A stretch of DNA of 64,000 bases. Origin: Hyphomicrobiales bacterium (GTDB lineage Bacteria > Pseudomonadota > Alphaproteobacteria > Rhizobiales > Rhizobiaceae). The stretch is from contig UEIJ01000018.1 in assembly GCA_900470195.1 (NCBI GenBank), positions 1 through 64,000 on the forward strand, given 5' to 3'. Below, piece by piece: positions 44,378 to 53,792 of the stretch (position 1 is its first letter; each line of letters begins with the position of its first letter). The notes below the pieces were generated by a model. It had not been told where the DNA came from and ran no database searches. It worked only from the letters and a program-made list of their open reading frames with translations. The position numbers and the translations under genes are program-made.

Positions 44378-45430
44378 CTAAACCCATCCCTGCAATTCGC
44401 GGCGCACCATCGTCTCAATGACGTTCATGCCGTCTTCGCCGTCATTGAGACAAGGAATGTGGCTGAAATTCTCGCCGCCATTTTCAAGAAACGCTTCGGC
44501 GGCTTCGTTGCCGATTTCATCCACCGTTTCCAGACAGTCTGCAACGAAACCCGGATTGAGGACGGCCATGGACTTGACCCCGTGCCTGGCCAGTTCCTCC
44601 ACCGTTTCATCCGTATAGGGCTGAAGCCACTCTTCAGGCCCGAAACGCGACTGGAACGTGGAACGAAACTGGCTGTCATCCAGCCCCAGCCGTGCCTGTA
44701 GCAAGCGTGATGTTTCAAGACATTGCTGGCGGTAAGGGTCGCCCTTGTCCGAATAGCTTTTCGGAATGCCGTGATAGGAAGCCAGGATCACTTCCGGCTT
44801 GAAGGAAAGCGTTTCCAGATGCTTCTCGATGGAACGCGCCAGCGCCTCGATATAGACAGGCTCCGCTTCATAGGATGGCACGATGCGCACCGCCGGCTGA
44901 AAACGCTTCTTCATGAGCGCTTCGAAGAACTTGTCGTTTACCGTCGCGGTGGTCGTCGCCGAATATTGCGGATAGAGCGGAAACATGACGATCCGCTCGC
45001 AACCTTGCTGCAGCAGGCGTTCGGTGACGCTTTCGATGGAGGGCTGGCCATAACGCATCGCCCAGTCCACGACCACATTGGGATATTCGGCAAGCGCCTT
45101 GGCAAGCTTTTCGCCTTGCGCGCGGGTATAGGTTCGCAGCGGAGATTCGTTTTTCTCGCGGTTCCAGATGCGGTCGTAAAGCCTGCCAGACCGTTTCGGG
45201 CGGGTGTTTAGAACGATGCCGTAAAGGATCGGATACCAGATCAGCCGCGGCCATTCGATGACGCGGCGATCCGAGAGAAACTCGGCCAGATAGCGGCGCA
45301 TCGGGCCATAACTCGTGCCATCCGGTGTGCCGAGATTGACCAGCAGAACACCGACTTTCGGCAGCTTTTCCTGCGCCTCCGGTCTGGTTGTCTGGTTGGT
45401 CTTCTCCTGCACTTTGTCCATCTCACTCAT
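44378..45430 (-). CDS. hemH: Ferrochelatase
   Basis: A 350-residue enzyme inserting iron into protoporphyrin IX. It has VGVLLVNLGTPDG, RYLAEFLSDRRVIE, FPLYPQYSATTTATV, LASYHGIPKSYSDKGDPY (catalytic His) and NPGFVADCLETVDEIG (Glu). AGGAG lies 8 bases before the ATG. No membrane anchor; peripheral at the inner membrane. Confidence 0.95.
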   Translation of the reverse strand: MSEMDKVQEKTNQTTRPEAQEKLPKVGVLLVNLGTPDGTSYGPMRRYLAEFLSDRRVIEWPRLIWYPILYGIVLNTRPKRSGRLYDRIWNREKNESPLRTYTRAQGEKLAKALAEYPNVVVDWAMRYGQPSIESVTERLLQQGCERIVMFPLYPQYSATTTATVNDKFFEALMKKRFQPAVRIVPSYEAEPVYIEALARSIEKHLETLSFKPEVILASYHGIPKSYSDKGDPYRQQCLETSRLLQARLGLDDSQFRSTFQSRFGPEEWLQPYTDETVEELARHGVKSMAVLNPGFVADCLETVDEIGNEAAEAFLENGGENFSHIPCLNDGEDGMNVIETMVRRELQGWV

Positions 45431-45568
45431 CTTCCGACTCCTGTTCAGCCGGAAAACTAGAGAAAAAAAGACAAATTACAATCCTGACAATTGCCGCTGG
45501 CAAAATTCTATCGGCGCGGGTGTTCCCCGCGCCGTCAATATTCGAGATTTACGCGAAATATCCGCTGC

Positions 45569-45949
45569 TTAACCAGCTGCGCGACGTGTCAGGGAGAAGC
45601 GCGAGCCCGACGACGACGTGCAGTTGAGCTGCGTCGGGGAGACGAGCGCGCAGTTCACCTTCGACGATGTGCCGCGTACGATGGAGCGCATGTCGATTTC
45701 AACGAGCTGCGGCGACTGGTAACGATAGTTGCCTTCGGCGAGCTTTTCGTTGGTGTCGGTCGCGCGCGTTTCAAAAATGCCGCCATTGAAGGACGAAACG
45801 ATGCCGTTAGGATCGACCCAGCTGCCTTCGATACCGGCCGGGGCGCGGGAGACGACCGGGACATTGCCGCCGACCGGACCAGTCGTTTCACACGCGGCCA
45901 ACGCCAGCGACATGACTGCAAGGGGGGCAATGATGCGGAAGCGTTTCAT
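45569..45949 (-). CDS. omp10: Outer-membrane lipoprotein Omp10
   Basis: A 126-residue lipoprotein. The lipobox LALAAC gives lipidation at Cys20. The mature part reads PAGIEGSWVDPNGI, FNGGIFETRATDTNEKLAEG and VNCALVSPTQLNC, nearly identical to Brucella Omp10 (126 residues) as I recall it, with a few changes early in the mature chain. Two further cysteines in VNCALVSPTQLNC could form a disulfide. Omp10 is a surface-exposed antigen; its molecular role is unclear. The start is the ATG at 45949; the frame runs on upstream into the intergenic repeat at 45966-46066. Confidence 0.93.
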   Translation of the reverse strand: MKRFRIIAPLAVMSLALAACETTGPVGGNVPVVSRAPAGIEGSWVDPNGIVSSFNGGIFETRATDTNEKLAEGNYRYQSPQLVEIDMRSIVRGTSSKVNCALVSPTQLNCTSSSGSRFSLTRRAAG

Positions 45950-45965
45950 ATCCATGCTCTCCATT

Positions 45966-46066
45966 AGAGCATTTCCGAGCCAGAACTGTAGCTTAGCTGG
46001 CATCTGAAATGCGTAAACCAGATATTTAGAGCGGTATCAACGATTCCGTGCTGATGGGAACCGCTC
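45966..46066. repeat. Dispersed intergenic repeat, copy A (upstream of omp10)
   Basis: Begins AGAGCATTTCC and ends GGGAACCGCTC, with AAATGCGTAAA and AGAGCGGTATCAACGATTCCG inside. The last 40 bases form a hairpin (AGAGCGGT to ACCGCTC). Copy B at 51859-52005 shares these blocks in the same order. Both sit directly in front of a minus-strand gene. Confidence 0.65.
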
Positions 46067-46209
46067 GGGGATGATTAGTTTGATGTATTGAAACTTTCAC
46101 GAAAACAAGCCCTCATTGCGAGGAATAGTTGTCCGCTCTGTCGATTTGTTAGCAATGATGCAAGATCGCCGCGCAGGACAGAGCGCAGGCCGGTTCCTTC
46201 CGTTCGCTC

Positions 46210-46542
46210 TCAGGACCTGAACACCAGCATGGCGGATATTACCATCATAACGGTTACAACGCCTGACGACGCCGCAAGCACGCGGCGGAGATAGCGCTGA
46301 ACCGTAGCACTGTTCTTGAGCGATCCTTTGGAAGCAATGGATTTCGTTATCTGGTAGAGAACGAGATAGAAGACAAGCGACACAAGTCCGATCGTCCATC
46401 CAAGCCGTACCGTCCGGTCAGGATGACCAGGAACGCCAAGAATCCAGGGCAAAACCAGAAGTCCGCAGATCAGAGCCATCAGATCGGGAAACCGGCTTGC
46501 AGCCAGCCTTATCATGTTGCGGGCAGAGAGGGACAGACGCAT
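46210..46542 (-). CDS. Small integral membrane protein of unknown function
   Basis: A 110-residue protein with three hydrophobic stretches: LMALICGLLVLPWILGV (about 21-37), LGWTIGLVSLVFYLVLY (about 47-63) and VLAASSGVVTVMMVISAML (about 88-106). Basic residues lie between spans 2 and 3. No family recognised. Confidence 0.6.
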   Translation of the reverse strand: MRLSLSARNMIRLAASRFPDLMALICGLLVLPWILGVPGHPDRTVRLGWTIGLVSLVFYLVLYQITKSIASKGSLKNSATVQRYLRRVLAASSGVVTVMMVISAMLVFRS

Positions 46543-46582
46543 ATCCTCATGGAATGGCCCGGTCGAAACCGGGCCGGTTCAA

Positions 46583-48028
46583 TCAACGCACCAGAATATT
46601 GCGGAACTGCCATGGGTCCTTGGAATCGAGGTCTTCCTTGAACAGATGGCCGCGACCTTCCAGCGGCGTCCAGTCGGTGTAATAGCCGTTCACAGGGCCG
46701 AGATACTGCATCTGGACTTCAAGGCAGCGGCGGTAATCCATTTCATCGGTCTCGACGATGCCGCTCTGCGGATTTTCCAGTGCCCAGACCATGCCCGCCA
46801 GCACTGCCGAGGAAACCTGCAGGCCGGTTGCGTTCTGATAGGGCGCGAGCTTGCGGGCCTCATCGACCGTCAATTGCGAGCCGTACCAATAGGCATTCTT
46901 GTCGTGGCCATAAAGCAGCACGCCGAGCTCATCGCTGCCATCCAGAATTTCATGCTCTTCCAGAACGTGCTGTACCGGCTGCGCCTTGCCGCCCGCGCCA
47001 AACATTTCGTCAAGCGCCAGAATGGCGTCGTTGCTCGGGTGGTACGCGTAATGGCAGGTTGGGCGGAAGTCGAGCTTGCCCTTCTTGTCGCGCAGCGTGA
47101 AAAAGTCGGCGATGGAAATCGCTTCATTGTGCGTGACCAGCAAGCCGTATTGCGCGCCCAGCGTCGGGCACCAGGTACGGATGCGGGTATTGCCGCCGGG
47201 CTGTTCAAGGAAAATCGCGGCCTTGTTGCCCTTCTTCTGCTTGCGGGCGTTCTTGGGCATCCATTTCTCATGGCTGCCCCAGCCAAGTTCCGCCGGTTGC
47301 AGGCCTTCGGCGATAAAGCCTTCGACAGACCACGTGTTCCAGAAAGTGTTGAAAGGCTTCGGCTCCTTGGCACGCTGGGTGTCGCGTTCGGCGATGTGGA
47401 TGCCCTTGACGCCAGCCTTCTTCATCAGTTTCGCCCAGCCGTGACGGTCATCCGCCGCCGGTTCGGTGAAATCGAGCTTCAGTTCGGTCGCAAGGTTCAC
47501 CAGCGCTTTCTTGACGAACCATGAGACCATGCCGGGATTGGCTCCACAGCAGGAAACCGCGGTCGTGCCACCGGGGTTCTTGCGCTTTTCAGCGCGGACC
47601 GTTTCGCGCAGCGCATAATTGGTGCGCGAGGCATTGTCGGCTTTTTCATCGAAATAAAAGCCGAGCCAGGGTTCCACCACCGTGTCGATGTAAAGCGCGC
47701 CATGCTCCCGGGCGTAACGCATCAGATCGAGCGATCCGGTATCGACCGAAAGATTGACGATGAAGGGCTGGCCCTCCGTGCCTTTCAGCAGGGGACCGAG
47801 AACCTTCTTGTAATTATCCTTGGTGATCGCTTCCTTGAGGTAGCGGATGCCCTTGACATCGAGGATCTTGCGGTTGGCTTCGCTGGGATCGATCACGACC
47901 ATGCGCGATTTGTCGAATTTGAAATGACGTTCAATCAGCGGCAGGGTACCGCGCCCGATCGACCCAAAGCCGATCATGATGACGGGGCCGGTTATCTCGC
48001 CATAGACTTGCCATTTCGCTTTCGCCAT
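46583..48028 (-). CDS. Homospermidine synthase
   Basis: A 481-residue enzyme of the saccharopine-dehydrogenase-like fold. It has VIMIGFGSIGRGTLPLIERH (NAD binding), VNLSVDTGSLDLMRYARE, YIDTVVEPW, SCCGANPGMVSWFVK and GDIAEGLQPAELGWG-type substrate residues. It joins putrescine units, with NAD as internal hydride carrier, to make sym-homospermidine, a main polyamine of rhizobia and brucellae. Well-conserved length. Confidence 0.95.
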   Translation of the reverse strand: MAKAKWQVYGEITGPVIMIGFGSIGRGTLPLIERHFKFDKSRMVVIDPSEANRKILDVKGIRYLKEAITKDNYKKVLGPLLKGTEGQPFIVNLSVDTGSLDLMRYAREHGALYIDTVVEPWLGFYFDEKADNASRTNYALRETVRAEKRKNPGGTTAVSCCGANPGMVSWFVKKALVNLATELKLDFTEPAADDRHGWAKLMKKAGVKGIHIAERDTQRAKEPKPFNTFWNTWSVEGFIAEGLQPAELGWGSHEKWMPKNARKQKKGNKAAIFLEQPGGNTRIRTWCPTLGAQYGLLVTHNEAISIADFFTLRDKKGKLDFRPTCHYAYHPSNDAILALDEMFGAGGKAQPVQHVLEEHEILDGSDELGVLLYGHDKNAYWYGSQLTVDEARKLAPYQNATGLQVSSAVLAGMVWALENPQSGIVETDEMDYRRCLEVQMQYLGPVNGYYTDWTPLEGRGHLFKEDLDSKDPWQFRNILVR

Positions 48029-48176
48029 TTTCTTCCTCTTGGATGCCGCAGAATTGCGGTGTCGGGCTATTCATGTCCCGGTTTAGCTTATGCGCGGGAA
48101 CGATAACACAACTTCATAGAAAGAAAGAAACGTCACAAGCCTATGACATCAATACATGTTTAATGCGGATTAGCAT

Positions 48177-48812
48177 TTACGCCTCGACCAGCTTTGCCCG
48201 GATCATGCCGCGCAGCGAATTGCCGACAAGGATGTTGCGCGCGTTTTTCAACGTTTCAACGGTAACGATACCCTCTTCAACGACATTGTCGTTCAGCAGC
48301 TCGCGTCGCAGCACACCGTCAAGAAGGCCACACGAAAGCGATGGGGTCATGCAGGCCGCGCCGCCGACATCCAGAAATATCGAGGTAATGGTTCCTTCGC
48401 AGACCTCGCCCCGGTCATTGAGCAGGATGACTTCGTCTATCTCTGCCGGTGAGTACTCCTCGCGAGCCGCGATATAGGCTTGCCGCCGCGTCGTCTTGTG
48501 GCGTAGCAGGGGATCGTTGTGATTGAGATGCGTGCGGGCAATCGCGATCCGCCAGACCGTCTGGGCAGGCAAGGGTTCGTAAGGAACGCCCGAGACATTG
48601 ACGACCCCATCCGGAGCGAGCGTCAGCCGCAGTTTCAAAGCCTGTTCACCGGACCCGATTTCCGCAACCTTCTGCCGAATGGCTTCCATATTGCAGGCAA
48701 AGCCCAGTTCACGCGCGGAATTCTCAAGGCGCGCCATGTGCAGATCGAAGCGCAGAATGCCGGAGAGCGGTTCTGAGCGCATCGTTTCGATGAGTTGATA
48801 ATCGGGTTCCAT
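48177..48812 (-). CDS. Aminotransferase class IV, PabC-like (aminodeoxychorismate lyase)
   Basis: A 211-residue fold-type IV PLP enzyme: LRFDLHMARLENSARELGF, the PLP lysine in RHKTTRRQAY, EVILLNDRGEVCEGTITSIF and CGLLDGVLRRELL. Directly after a pabB gene, it most likely removes pyruvate from 4-amino-4-deoxychorismate to give 4-aminobenzoate for folate. The ATG at 48812 (MEPDYQLIETM) lies 2 bases after the pabB stop and suits coupled translation; an ATG at 48872 would overlap pabB by 58 bases. Confidence 0.85.
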   Translation of the reverse strand: MEPDYQLIETMRSEPLSGILRFDLHMARLENSARELGFACNMEAIRQKVAEIGSGEQALKLRLTLAPDGVVNVSGVPYEPLPAQTVWRIAIARTHLNHNDPLLRHKTTRRQAYIAAREEYSPAEIDEVILLNDRGEVCEGTITSIFLDVGGAACMTPSLSCGLLDGVLRRELLNDNVVEEGIVTVETLKNARNILVGNSLRGMIRAKLVEA

Positions 48813-48814
48813 CG

Positions 48815-49975
48815 TCACGGCTTGCGCCCCGTGTGGCTCGACAGTGCCGCGAACCGTGCTTTCAGAAGACATTCCTCGTACTCCGCTTGCGCTGTGGAAT
48901 CGAAGACCACACCGCCCCCGACATTGAAGATCGCACGATTTTCATCCAGAAGCGAGATCGTGCGGATGGCAACGTTGAAACGCATCCGTCCGCTTGGCTC
49001 GATCCAGCCGAGCGAGCCGCAATAGATGTCGCGCGGTCCAGTCTCCAGTCTACGCAAGATTTCCATGGCGCTGATCTTCGGCGCGCCTGTGATCGAGCCG
49101 CACGGAAAAAGGGCGGCAAAAATTGAGCGCAGCGGCAGGTTCTCTTTCAGACGGGCGCGCACGCGGCTGATCATTTGATGGACGGTGGGATAGGTTTCGA
49201 CACGGAAGAGTTCCGGCACATCGAGCGAACCTACTTCACTGACGAGCGAAATGTCGTTGCGTAGCAGGTCAACGATCATGCGGTTTTCGGCCTGGTTCTT
49301 CGGATCGTTCAGCAGAAACTGGCGGTTCTGTTCGTCGTCTTCGGGCGTCGCGCCACGCGGCATGGTGCCCTTCATCGGGTGGGTTTCGATCCATCCACCG
49401 CCATCGACCTCGAAGAAAAGTTCCGGCGAGCGCGACAGGATGACCGGCCCGCCCAGATTGCAATAGGTCGCATAGCGAACCGGCTGACGTTTCGCGAGCA
49501 TGTTGAACAGGACCAGCGGATCGCCGCCCCATTCCGCGTGGACCGGAAAGGTGAGGTTGCCCTGATAGCAATCGCCATCGCGCAAGTGCTGGTGAAGCCG
49601 CTCGAAGCGTGGCGCATAGTCGTCGAACGACCATTGCGCGAGCGGGTCGCGCAGAAAGGTGGCATTGTCTTCGCTGCGACCGTGCATCTGCTCGTCGGAA
49701 GGGCCGTCGAAAACGCCGAAGCAGAGAAGCGGCGCATTGCGCCCCTCGGGCAGAAGCGTTTTCAGCTTGGGTTCGAGAAGATAGCCAGCTTCATAGGAAA
49801 GATAGCCCGCAAGCCACTTTCCGGCATTGTGGGCCTCTTGCAACGCATCCCATGCGGGTTCGAACTCGTCCGGCGTTTCGGCGCAGATAATCGATGAAGG
49901 GGCCGCGAAAAGCACATCGCGGCCCGCCTTGTCGTCTCGAAAGAGAATAAGCGGTTTGTTACCCGGATGGGTCAC
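48815..49975 (-). CDS. pabB: Aminodeoxychorismate synthase component I
   Basis: A 386-residue chorismate-using enzyme. The chorismate-binding domain has YQGNLTFPV, ILSRSPELFFE, THPMKGTMPRG (key Lys), DLLRNDISLVSEVGSLDVP and CGSITGAPKISAMEI. It aminates chorismate to 4-amino-4-deoxychorismate in folate synthesis. The gene after it encodes the PabC-like lyase. The gap to pepF upstream is 8 bases, so pepF-pabB-pabC may be one transcript. Confidence 0.93.
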   Translation of the reverse strand: MTHPGNKPLILFRDDKAGRDVLFAAPSSIICAETPDEFEPAWDALQEAHNAGKWLAGYLSYEAGYLLEPKLKTLLPEGRNAPLLCFGVFDGPSDEQMHGRSEDNATFLRDPLAQWSFDDYAPRFERLHQHLRDGDCYQGNLTFPVHAEWGGDPLVLFNMLAKRQPVRYATYCNLGGPVILSRSPELFFEVDGGGWIETHPMKGTMPRGATPEDDEQNRQFLLNDPKNQAENRMIVDLLRNDISLVSEVGSLDVPELFRVETYPTVHQMISRVRARLKENLPLRSIFAALFPCGSITGAPKISAMEILRRLETGPRDIYCGSLGWIEPSGRMRFNVAIRTISLLDENRAIFNVGGGVVFDSTAQAEYEECLLKARFAALSSHTGRKP

Positions 49976-49983
49976 AGGTTTGC

Positions 49984-51846
49984 TCAGTCTTCCATGGCTT
50001 CAAGTTCGTCGATAATGCCTTCGATCACCGACAGGCCCTTGCTCCAGAAATCCGGATCGCTCGCATCAAGGCCGAATGGTGCCAGCAATTCCTTGTGATG
50101 CTTGGTGCCGCCAGCCTTGAGCATATCGAAATACTTCTGCTGGAAGCCCTTTTCCGAGTTCTGGTACACCGCATAGAGCGAGTTTACCAGGCAATCGCCG
50201 AAAGCATAGGCATAGACATAGAACGGCGAGTGGATGAAATGCGGGATATAGGTCCAGAAGGTCTCGTAGCCCGGATTGAGATTGACGGCGTCGCCAAGGC
50301 TTTCGCGCTGCACATCCATCCAGATTTCGCCGATGCGTTCGGCGGTCAGTTCCCCCTCGCGCCGTTCGGTATGGACACGACGCTCGAACTGGTAGAAGGC
50401 GATCTGGCGCACGACCGTGTTGATCATGTCTTCGGCCTTCTGCGCCAGCATGGCCTTGCGTTCGCGCTTGTCCTTCGTGCGCTCCAGGAGCGAACGGAAG
50501 GTCAGCATTTCGCCGAACACGGATGCGGTTTCCGCAAGCGTCAGCGGCGTCGAAGCCATCAGCGCGCCCTGACCGCCTGCAAGAACCTGATGCACACCAT
50601 GACCCAGCTCATGCGCCAGCGTCATCACATCGCGGGGCTTGCCCATATAGTTGAGCAGCACATAGGGATGCGCCGAAGGCACGGTCGGATGCGCAAATGC
50701 GCCCGGCGCCTTGCCGGGACGAACCGGCGCATCGATCCAGTTCCTGTCGAAGAACTTCTTGGCGATCTCCGCCATTTCCGGCGCAAAATTGCCGTAGGCG
50801 GAGAGCACGGTTTCGCGTGCTTCGTCCCACGGGATCAGCGCCTGCGGCGTTTCCGGCAGCGGCGCGTTGCGGTCCCAGTTTTCAAGCTTCTCGAGGCCGA
50901 GCCACTTGGCTTTCAAGGCATAATAGCGGTGCGAAAGGCGTGGATATGTCTCTTCCACGGCCTTCGCCAGCGCATCCACCACATCCCGTTCGACGCGGTT
51001 GGCGAGGTGACGGCTATCGGCGATGTCCTGAAATCCGCGCCAGCGGTCGGAAATTTCCTTGTCCTTTGCAAGCGTGTTGGTGATCAGCGTGAATGTGCGC
51101 AGATTGGCTGCAAAAGTTTTGGCCAGCGCTTCCGACGCCTTCTTGCGCACAGCGCCATCGGCGTCCTGAAGCATGTTCAGGGTCGGCTCGATGCTGAGCT
51201 CCTCGCCGTCAATTTCAAAGCGAAGCCCCGACATGGTTTCATCGAACAGCCGGTTCCAGGCGCTATAGCCGGTGATCGACTTTTCGTGGAAGAGCTGCTC
51301 CAGCTTGTCGTCGAGCTGGTATGGCTTGTCCAGCCGCAGATCGGTCAGCCATGGGCGGTAATGGCCGATGTCCGCATTGTCGTTCATCGCCTTTTCCAGA
51401 ACTGCATCATCAATGCGGTTCAGTTCAAGGCCGAAAAAAATGAGATGCGTGCTGGCATCGGTTAGTTTTTGCTGCACATCGCCGAAAAGCTTCATGCGCT
51501 TGGGGTCGGTCGTGTCGCCGTAATAATAGAGGCCAGCGAAAGAGCCGATACGGCCCATCAGTTCGTCCAGAGCCTCGAATTCCTTGATAGCATCGGCAAA
51601 ATTGCCGCCATTGGCTTTGGCCGCTTCGTCGCCCAGTTTGCCTTTCCAGCGTTCTTCGAAGGCCGCCGCATCCTTCATGGCCTTTTCAATATCGCTTTTC
51701 AGTTCCGGGCTGTCGGCTGATGGATAAAGATCGCCCAGATTCCATTCCGGCAGATTGCCGAGATCCCCCTTTTCAGCGGCCGCCGCATCGCCGCCGGGCG
51801 CATGCAAGGCTTTGTTGAAGGAAACGGATTCTGAAAAGCGGGTCAT
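49984..51846 (-). CDS. pepF: Oligoendopeptidase F (M3 metallopeptidase)
   Basis: A 620-residue zinc peptidase. The HExxH motif is in TLAHELGHGVHQVL (about residue 413), with the downstream Glu in TLAETASVFGEML. The oligopeptidase F N-terminal domain is at about 110-180. It cuts short peptides in the cytosol. The ATG at 51846 is preferred because GGAG lies 7 bases before it; the ATG at 51852 is next to that site. Confidence 0.93.
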   Translation of the reverse strand: MTRFSESVSFNKALHAPGGDAAAAEKGDLGNLPEWNLGDLYPSADSPELKSDIEKAMKDAAAFEERWKGKLGDEAAKANGGNFADAIKEFEALDELMGRIGSFAGLYYYGDTTDPKRMKLFGDVQQKLTDASTHLIFFGLELNRIDDAVLEKAMNDNADIGHYRPWLTDLRLDKPYQLDDKLEQLFHEKSITGYSAWNRLFDETMSGLRFEIDGEELSIEPTLNMLQDADGAVRKKASEALAKTFAANLRTFTLITNTLAKDKEISDRWRGFQDIADSRHLANRVERDVVDALAKAVEETYPRLSHRYYALKAKWLGLEKLENWDRNAPLPETPQALIPWDEARETVLSAYGNFAPEMAEIAKKFFDRNWIDAPVRPGKAPGAFAHPTVPSAHPYVLLNYMGKPRDVMTLAHELGHGVHQVLAGGQGALMASTPLTLAETASVFGEMLTFRSLLERTKDKRERKAMLAQKAEDMINTVVRQIAFYQFERRVHTERREGELTAERIGEIWMDVQRESLGDAVNLNPGYETFWTYIPHFIHSPFYVYAYAFGDCLVNSLYAVYQNSEKGFQQKYFDMLKAGGTKHHKELLAPFGLDASDPDFWSKGLSVIEGIIDELEAMED

Positions 51847-51858
51847 GAACATTCTCCA

Positions 51859-52005
51859 AGAGCATTTCCAGCAAAAGTGCGAAGCGCCTACGCGGGGAAA
51901 TCAGTTCACTGGACCGATTTCTTATCCCGCTTCGATGCGTCGGATAATGCGTACAAACAAAGAGATAGAGTGGCTCCACGATTCCGCGTTACCCGAAACC
52001 GCTCT
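51859..52005. repeat. Dispersed intergenic repeat, copy B (upstream of pepF)
   Basis: Starts AGAGCATTTCCAGC and ends GAAACCGCTCT, with GATAATGCGTACAAACAAAG and TAGAGTGGCTCCACGATTCCG inside. It shares ordered blocks with copy A at 45966-46066 but has a longer left half. A fragment of the same start (AAAGCATTTCCAGCGAAAGT) is found at 23258 after hsp20. Confidence 0.65.
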
Positions 52006-52286
52006 ATTAAGTTCCTTCTCGCACGTCTTGTCATGATCGCCAAGAGGTGGGAAAAGGGCTTCGATCATTTGTGATGGCTTGTCCGGCGTCGGGTGGCGGA
52101 TAAGCAGATAGTCTGAAGCAAAAAGTGGATTCAGGATACAAATTTTGTGAAATGGGACACCGGGGCACATTTTAGTACCTTGCATTCGTTGAGAGCTTGG
52201 CACCAAATAACGCGCCTGGAATATGAGACATTTAAACTGTTTAGGTATTTCGGGCGTGGGAACTTCATAGGTAATGATAGCTGTTA

Positions 52287-53792
52287 ATGGCCACGCGCAT
52301 ACTCATAGCGGATGACGATCCGATCCATCGACGCAATCTGGAAGCGATAGTCATGCGCATGGGCTATCGGACCATCCTGGCGGATGGCGGGGCCAGCGCA
52401 CTCAGCTTCGTCAGCCAGCGTAAGGATATTGTCCTCATGCTGCTCGATCTGTCCATGCCGGATATGGATGGTCTGACCGTCTTGCGGCGCATGCGTGAAG
52501 CCGGAAACAGCGTCCCGGTTATCGTCCTCGTTCAAAACGATGATCTCCAGCCGGTTTTGCAGGCCATGAAAATGGGTGCGGTCGATTTCGTGACCAAGCC
52601 GGTCGCCTTCGAGCGCGTGCAGGTTTCCGTTTCCAATGTGCTGAAGATCGATGCGCTCACGCAGGAAATCCGCCGCGCGCGTTCCTCGTTGAAGGCCCAT
52701 CTGACGCTTTCCGATATGGCGATCAAGAGCTCGGAAATGGAGCGGGTCAGCATTCTGGCACGCCGGGCTTCGGCGCTCGATGCGCCGCTTCTGATCGAAG
52801 GAGAACCCGGTAGCGGCAAGGAGACACTGGCGCGCGCCATTTGCAGCGGCAGCGTCCGTTGGCGTGGCCCGTTCGTGACAGTCGATTGTCGCACCCTGAC
52901 GGTGGATAATGCCGACGAAGTTTTTTTCGGCGTTTCGACAGCGCGCCGCGACCGTCGCGATGGCGATGCTCTACGCAGCCTCGGAAAGCTTGCGGAAGCC
53001 GATGGCGGCACGCTTTTCCTTGACGAAGTCGGTGCGCTGCCGCGCCACACACAGATCAAGCTCTTTGCCGCGATGCAGTCCGGTCAGTTCGAAACCGGCG
53101 GCGAGCGCACGCTTTCCAATGCGCGGATCATGGCGTCGAACAGCCGTCCGCTGGCCGATCTCGTCGACATGGGGCGTTTTCATGCCGGGCTTTACCATCT
53201 GCTTGGTTCCTTTGCCATAGCCATGCCGCCCTTGCGCAATCGTCCGGAAGATATCCCGATCCTTCTGCATCAGTTCATGATGCGCTATGTCAGCGAGGAG
53301 CGGATGGGACATATCGCCGGTATCACCACCCACGCACTGGAAAAGCTGAAGGCGTATCATTGGCCCGGCAATGTGCGGGAACTGAAAAATGCAGTTTACC
53401 GTGCTGTGATCCTCTGCGACACTGGCGAGCTGACAGCGGGTGATTTCGCGCAGATAGGTGCGGGCAGCGAGGCTATCAGGTCCGCACAGCAATCCGCCCG
53501 GTTCAACCTTGTCGATCAGGATTCAGGCGTGACTTCGGCCGGTCTGTTCAGTGGAATAGACGGGACGGGCGAGGTTCGCACGCTCGCCGCAGCCGAGGAG
53601 GAAATGATCCGGTTCGCGATCGCTCATTATGACGGACAGATCAGCGAAGTTGCCCGGCGTCTGGGTATCGGAAGAACCACGCTTTACCGCAAGCTGAAGG
53701 AATATGGCATCGATGTGGCGTCGATTTCCGGCAAGGGATCGGGTGTCGATGAAGAGGCGGATATCACCCCTTTCAACCGTATCGCGGGCTGA
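52287..53792 (+). CDS. NtrC-like response regulator lacking the GAFTGA loop
   Basis: A 501-residue regulator. The receiver domain (about 1-120) has phospho-acceptor Asp54 (MLLDLSMPDMDG). The AAA+ domain (about 145-375) has Walker A GEPGSGKETLARAI, Walker B GGTLFLDEVGALP and the arginine finger in RNRPEDIP. A Fis-type helix-turn-helix (about 455-485; ISEVARRLGIGRTTLYRKL) ends it. Between Walker A and B, where sigma-54 activators carry GAFTGA, this protein reads EVFFGVSTARRDRRDGDALR, so contact with sigma-54 is unlikely. Rhodobacter capsulatus NtrC also lacks the loop and works with sigma-70. No histidine kinase gene is adjacent. Confidence 0.88.
   Translation: MATRILIADDDPIHRRNLEAIVMRMGYRTILADGGASALSFVSQRKDIVLMLLDLSMPDMDGLTVLRRMREAGNSVPVIVLVQNDDLQPVLQAMKMGAVDFVTKPVAFERVQVSVSNVLKIDALTQEIRRARSSLKAHLTLSDMAIKSSEMERVSILARRASALDAPLLIEGEPGSGKETLARAICSGSVRWRGPFVTVDCRTLTVDNADEVFFGVSTARRDRRDGDALRSLGKLAEADGGTLFLDEVGALPRHTQIKLFAAMQSGQFETGGERTLSNARIMASNSRPLADLVDMGRFHAGLYHLLGSFAIAMPPLRNRPEDIPILLHQFMMRYVSEERMGHIAGITTHALEKLKAYHWPGNVRELKNAVYRAVILCDTGELTAGDFAQIGAGSEAIRSAQQSARFNLVDQDSGVTSAGLFSGIDGTGEVRTLAAAEEEMIRFAIAHYDGQISEVARRLGIGRTTLYRKLKEYGIDVASISGKGSGVDEEADITPFNRIAG

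Noticed and set aside
46514..47524. 336-codon frame antisense to homospermidine synthase
   Set aside because: Shadow frame; the opposite strand encodes a full-length conserved enzyme.
50095..51465. 456-codon frame antisense to pepF
   Set aside because: Shadow frame without ribosome site or recognisable domain.
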